Positions 4,939 through 5,120 of a stretch of DNA of 5,120 bases are shown here, in pieces (within the stretch, counting starts at the first letter, position 1; each line of letters starts with the position of its first letter). The DNA comes from Pseudomonadota bacterium (GTDB lineage Bacteria > Pseudomonadota > Alphaproteobacteria > Rhizobiales > Rhizobiaceae): contig JAEZHO010000071.1 in NCBI GenBank assembly GCA_023416545.1, forward strand, positions 1-5,120, written 5' to 3'. The translations under genes were made by a program, and so were the position numbers. The notes beneath the pieces were generated by a model, which saw only the letters and a program-made list of their open reading frames with translations, was not told the origin of the DNA and searched no databases.

Positions 4939-5120
4939 ATGCGCTTCTCCAACAGTTTTCTCGACGAAATCCGCGACCGGGTGCCGATATCGGCAGTCGT
5001 CGGACGTCGCGTGACCTGGGACCGCAAGAAGACCAATGTCTCGCGCGGCGACTACTGGGCGTGCTGCCCCTTCCACGGCGAGAAGAGCCCGAGCTTCCAC
5101 TGCGAGGATCGCAAGGGGCG
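4939..5120 (+). CDS. dnaG: DNA primase, N-terminal part (runs off the window)
   Basis: DnaG makes RNA primers for Okazaki fragments and leading-strand starts, working with the replicative helicase DnaB. Only 60 complete codons of a protein normally about 600-660 residues long are present. They give the N-terminal CHC2 zinc-binding domain: FLDEIRDRVPISAVVGRRV (7-25), then WACCPFHGEKSPSFHCEDRKG (40-60). Cys43 and His46 are the first two zinc ligands (C-P-F-H); the remaining two cysteines would lie just past the edge. WDRKKTNVSRGDYWACCPFHG is, from memory, characteristic of rhizobial DnaG. I chose the ATG at 4939 (MRFSNSFL) because rhizobial primases start MRF and ribosome-binding-site spacing is better; the ATG at 4936 would add one Met. 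The cut is the window end, not a gene defect. Confidence 0.95.
   Translation, partial: MRFSNSFLDEIRDRVPISAVVGRRVTWDRKKTNVSRGDYWACCPFHGEKSPSFHCEDRKG

Overview
This 5.1-kb window is a GC-rich, gene-dense piece of chromosome that looks like an alphaproteobacterium, most likely a member of the Rhizobiaceae (Rhizobium, Sinorhizobium or Shinella type). The reasons are the residue-level character of CarA and of the DnaG N-terminus, the neighbour order carA / GatB-YqeY protein / dnaG, carA standing without carB next to it, and promoters that resemble the rhizobial CTTGAC-N17-CTATAT pattern. The genus assignment is inference from memory of these families, not from a search.

Layout: (1) 19-1272 (+), a 12-helix MFS exporter of the TCR/Tet family. 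(2) 1273-1387, a spacer with a strong hairpin and a separate hairpin-T6 terminator. (3) 1388-2770 (+), a NorM-class MATE efflux transporter. (4) 2772-2795, a compact hairpin acting as terminator between the convergent MATE and carA genes. (5) 2807-4012 (-), carA, the glutaminase subunit of carbamoyl-phosphate synthetase. (6) 4013-4332, a 320-base divergent regulatory region with back-to-back promoter candidates, a near-identical inverted element over both -10 boxes, two palindromic boxes between the promoters, and a hairpin-T5 inside the carA leader. (7) 4333-4785 (+), a GatB/YqeY-domain protein. (8) 4809-4835, a strong terminator. (9) 4939 to the window end (+), the first 60 codons of dnaG (primase).

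The two transporters probably provide drug or metabolite export and appear to be separate transcription units. carA supplies carbamoyl phosphate for arginine and pyrimidine synthesis. The YqeY-like gene and dnaG form the start of the macromolecular-synthesis neighbourhood, which in relatives usually continues to rpoD; that part is outside the window.

There is no mobile element, CRISPR array, tRNA, rRNA or evident new defence or biosynthetic system here. The most interesting material is regulatory: the carA/yqeY intergenic region, and especially the possible attenuator in the carA leader, whose 3' arm is repeated as a 9-base direct copy just upstream of the carA ribosome binding site.
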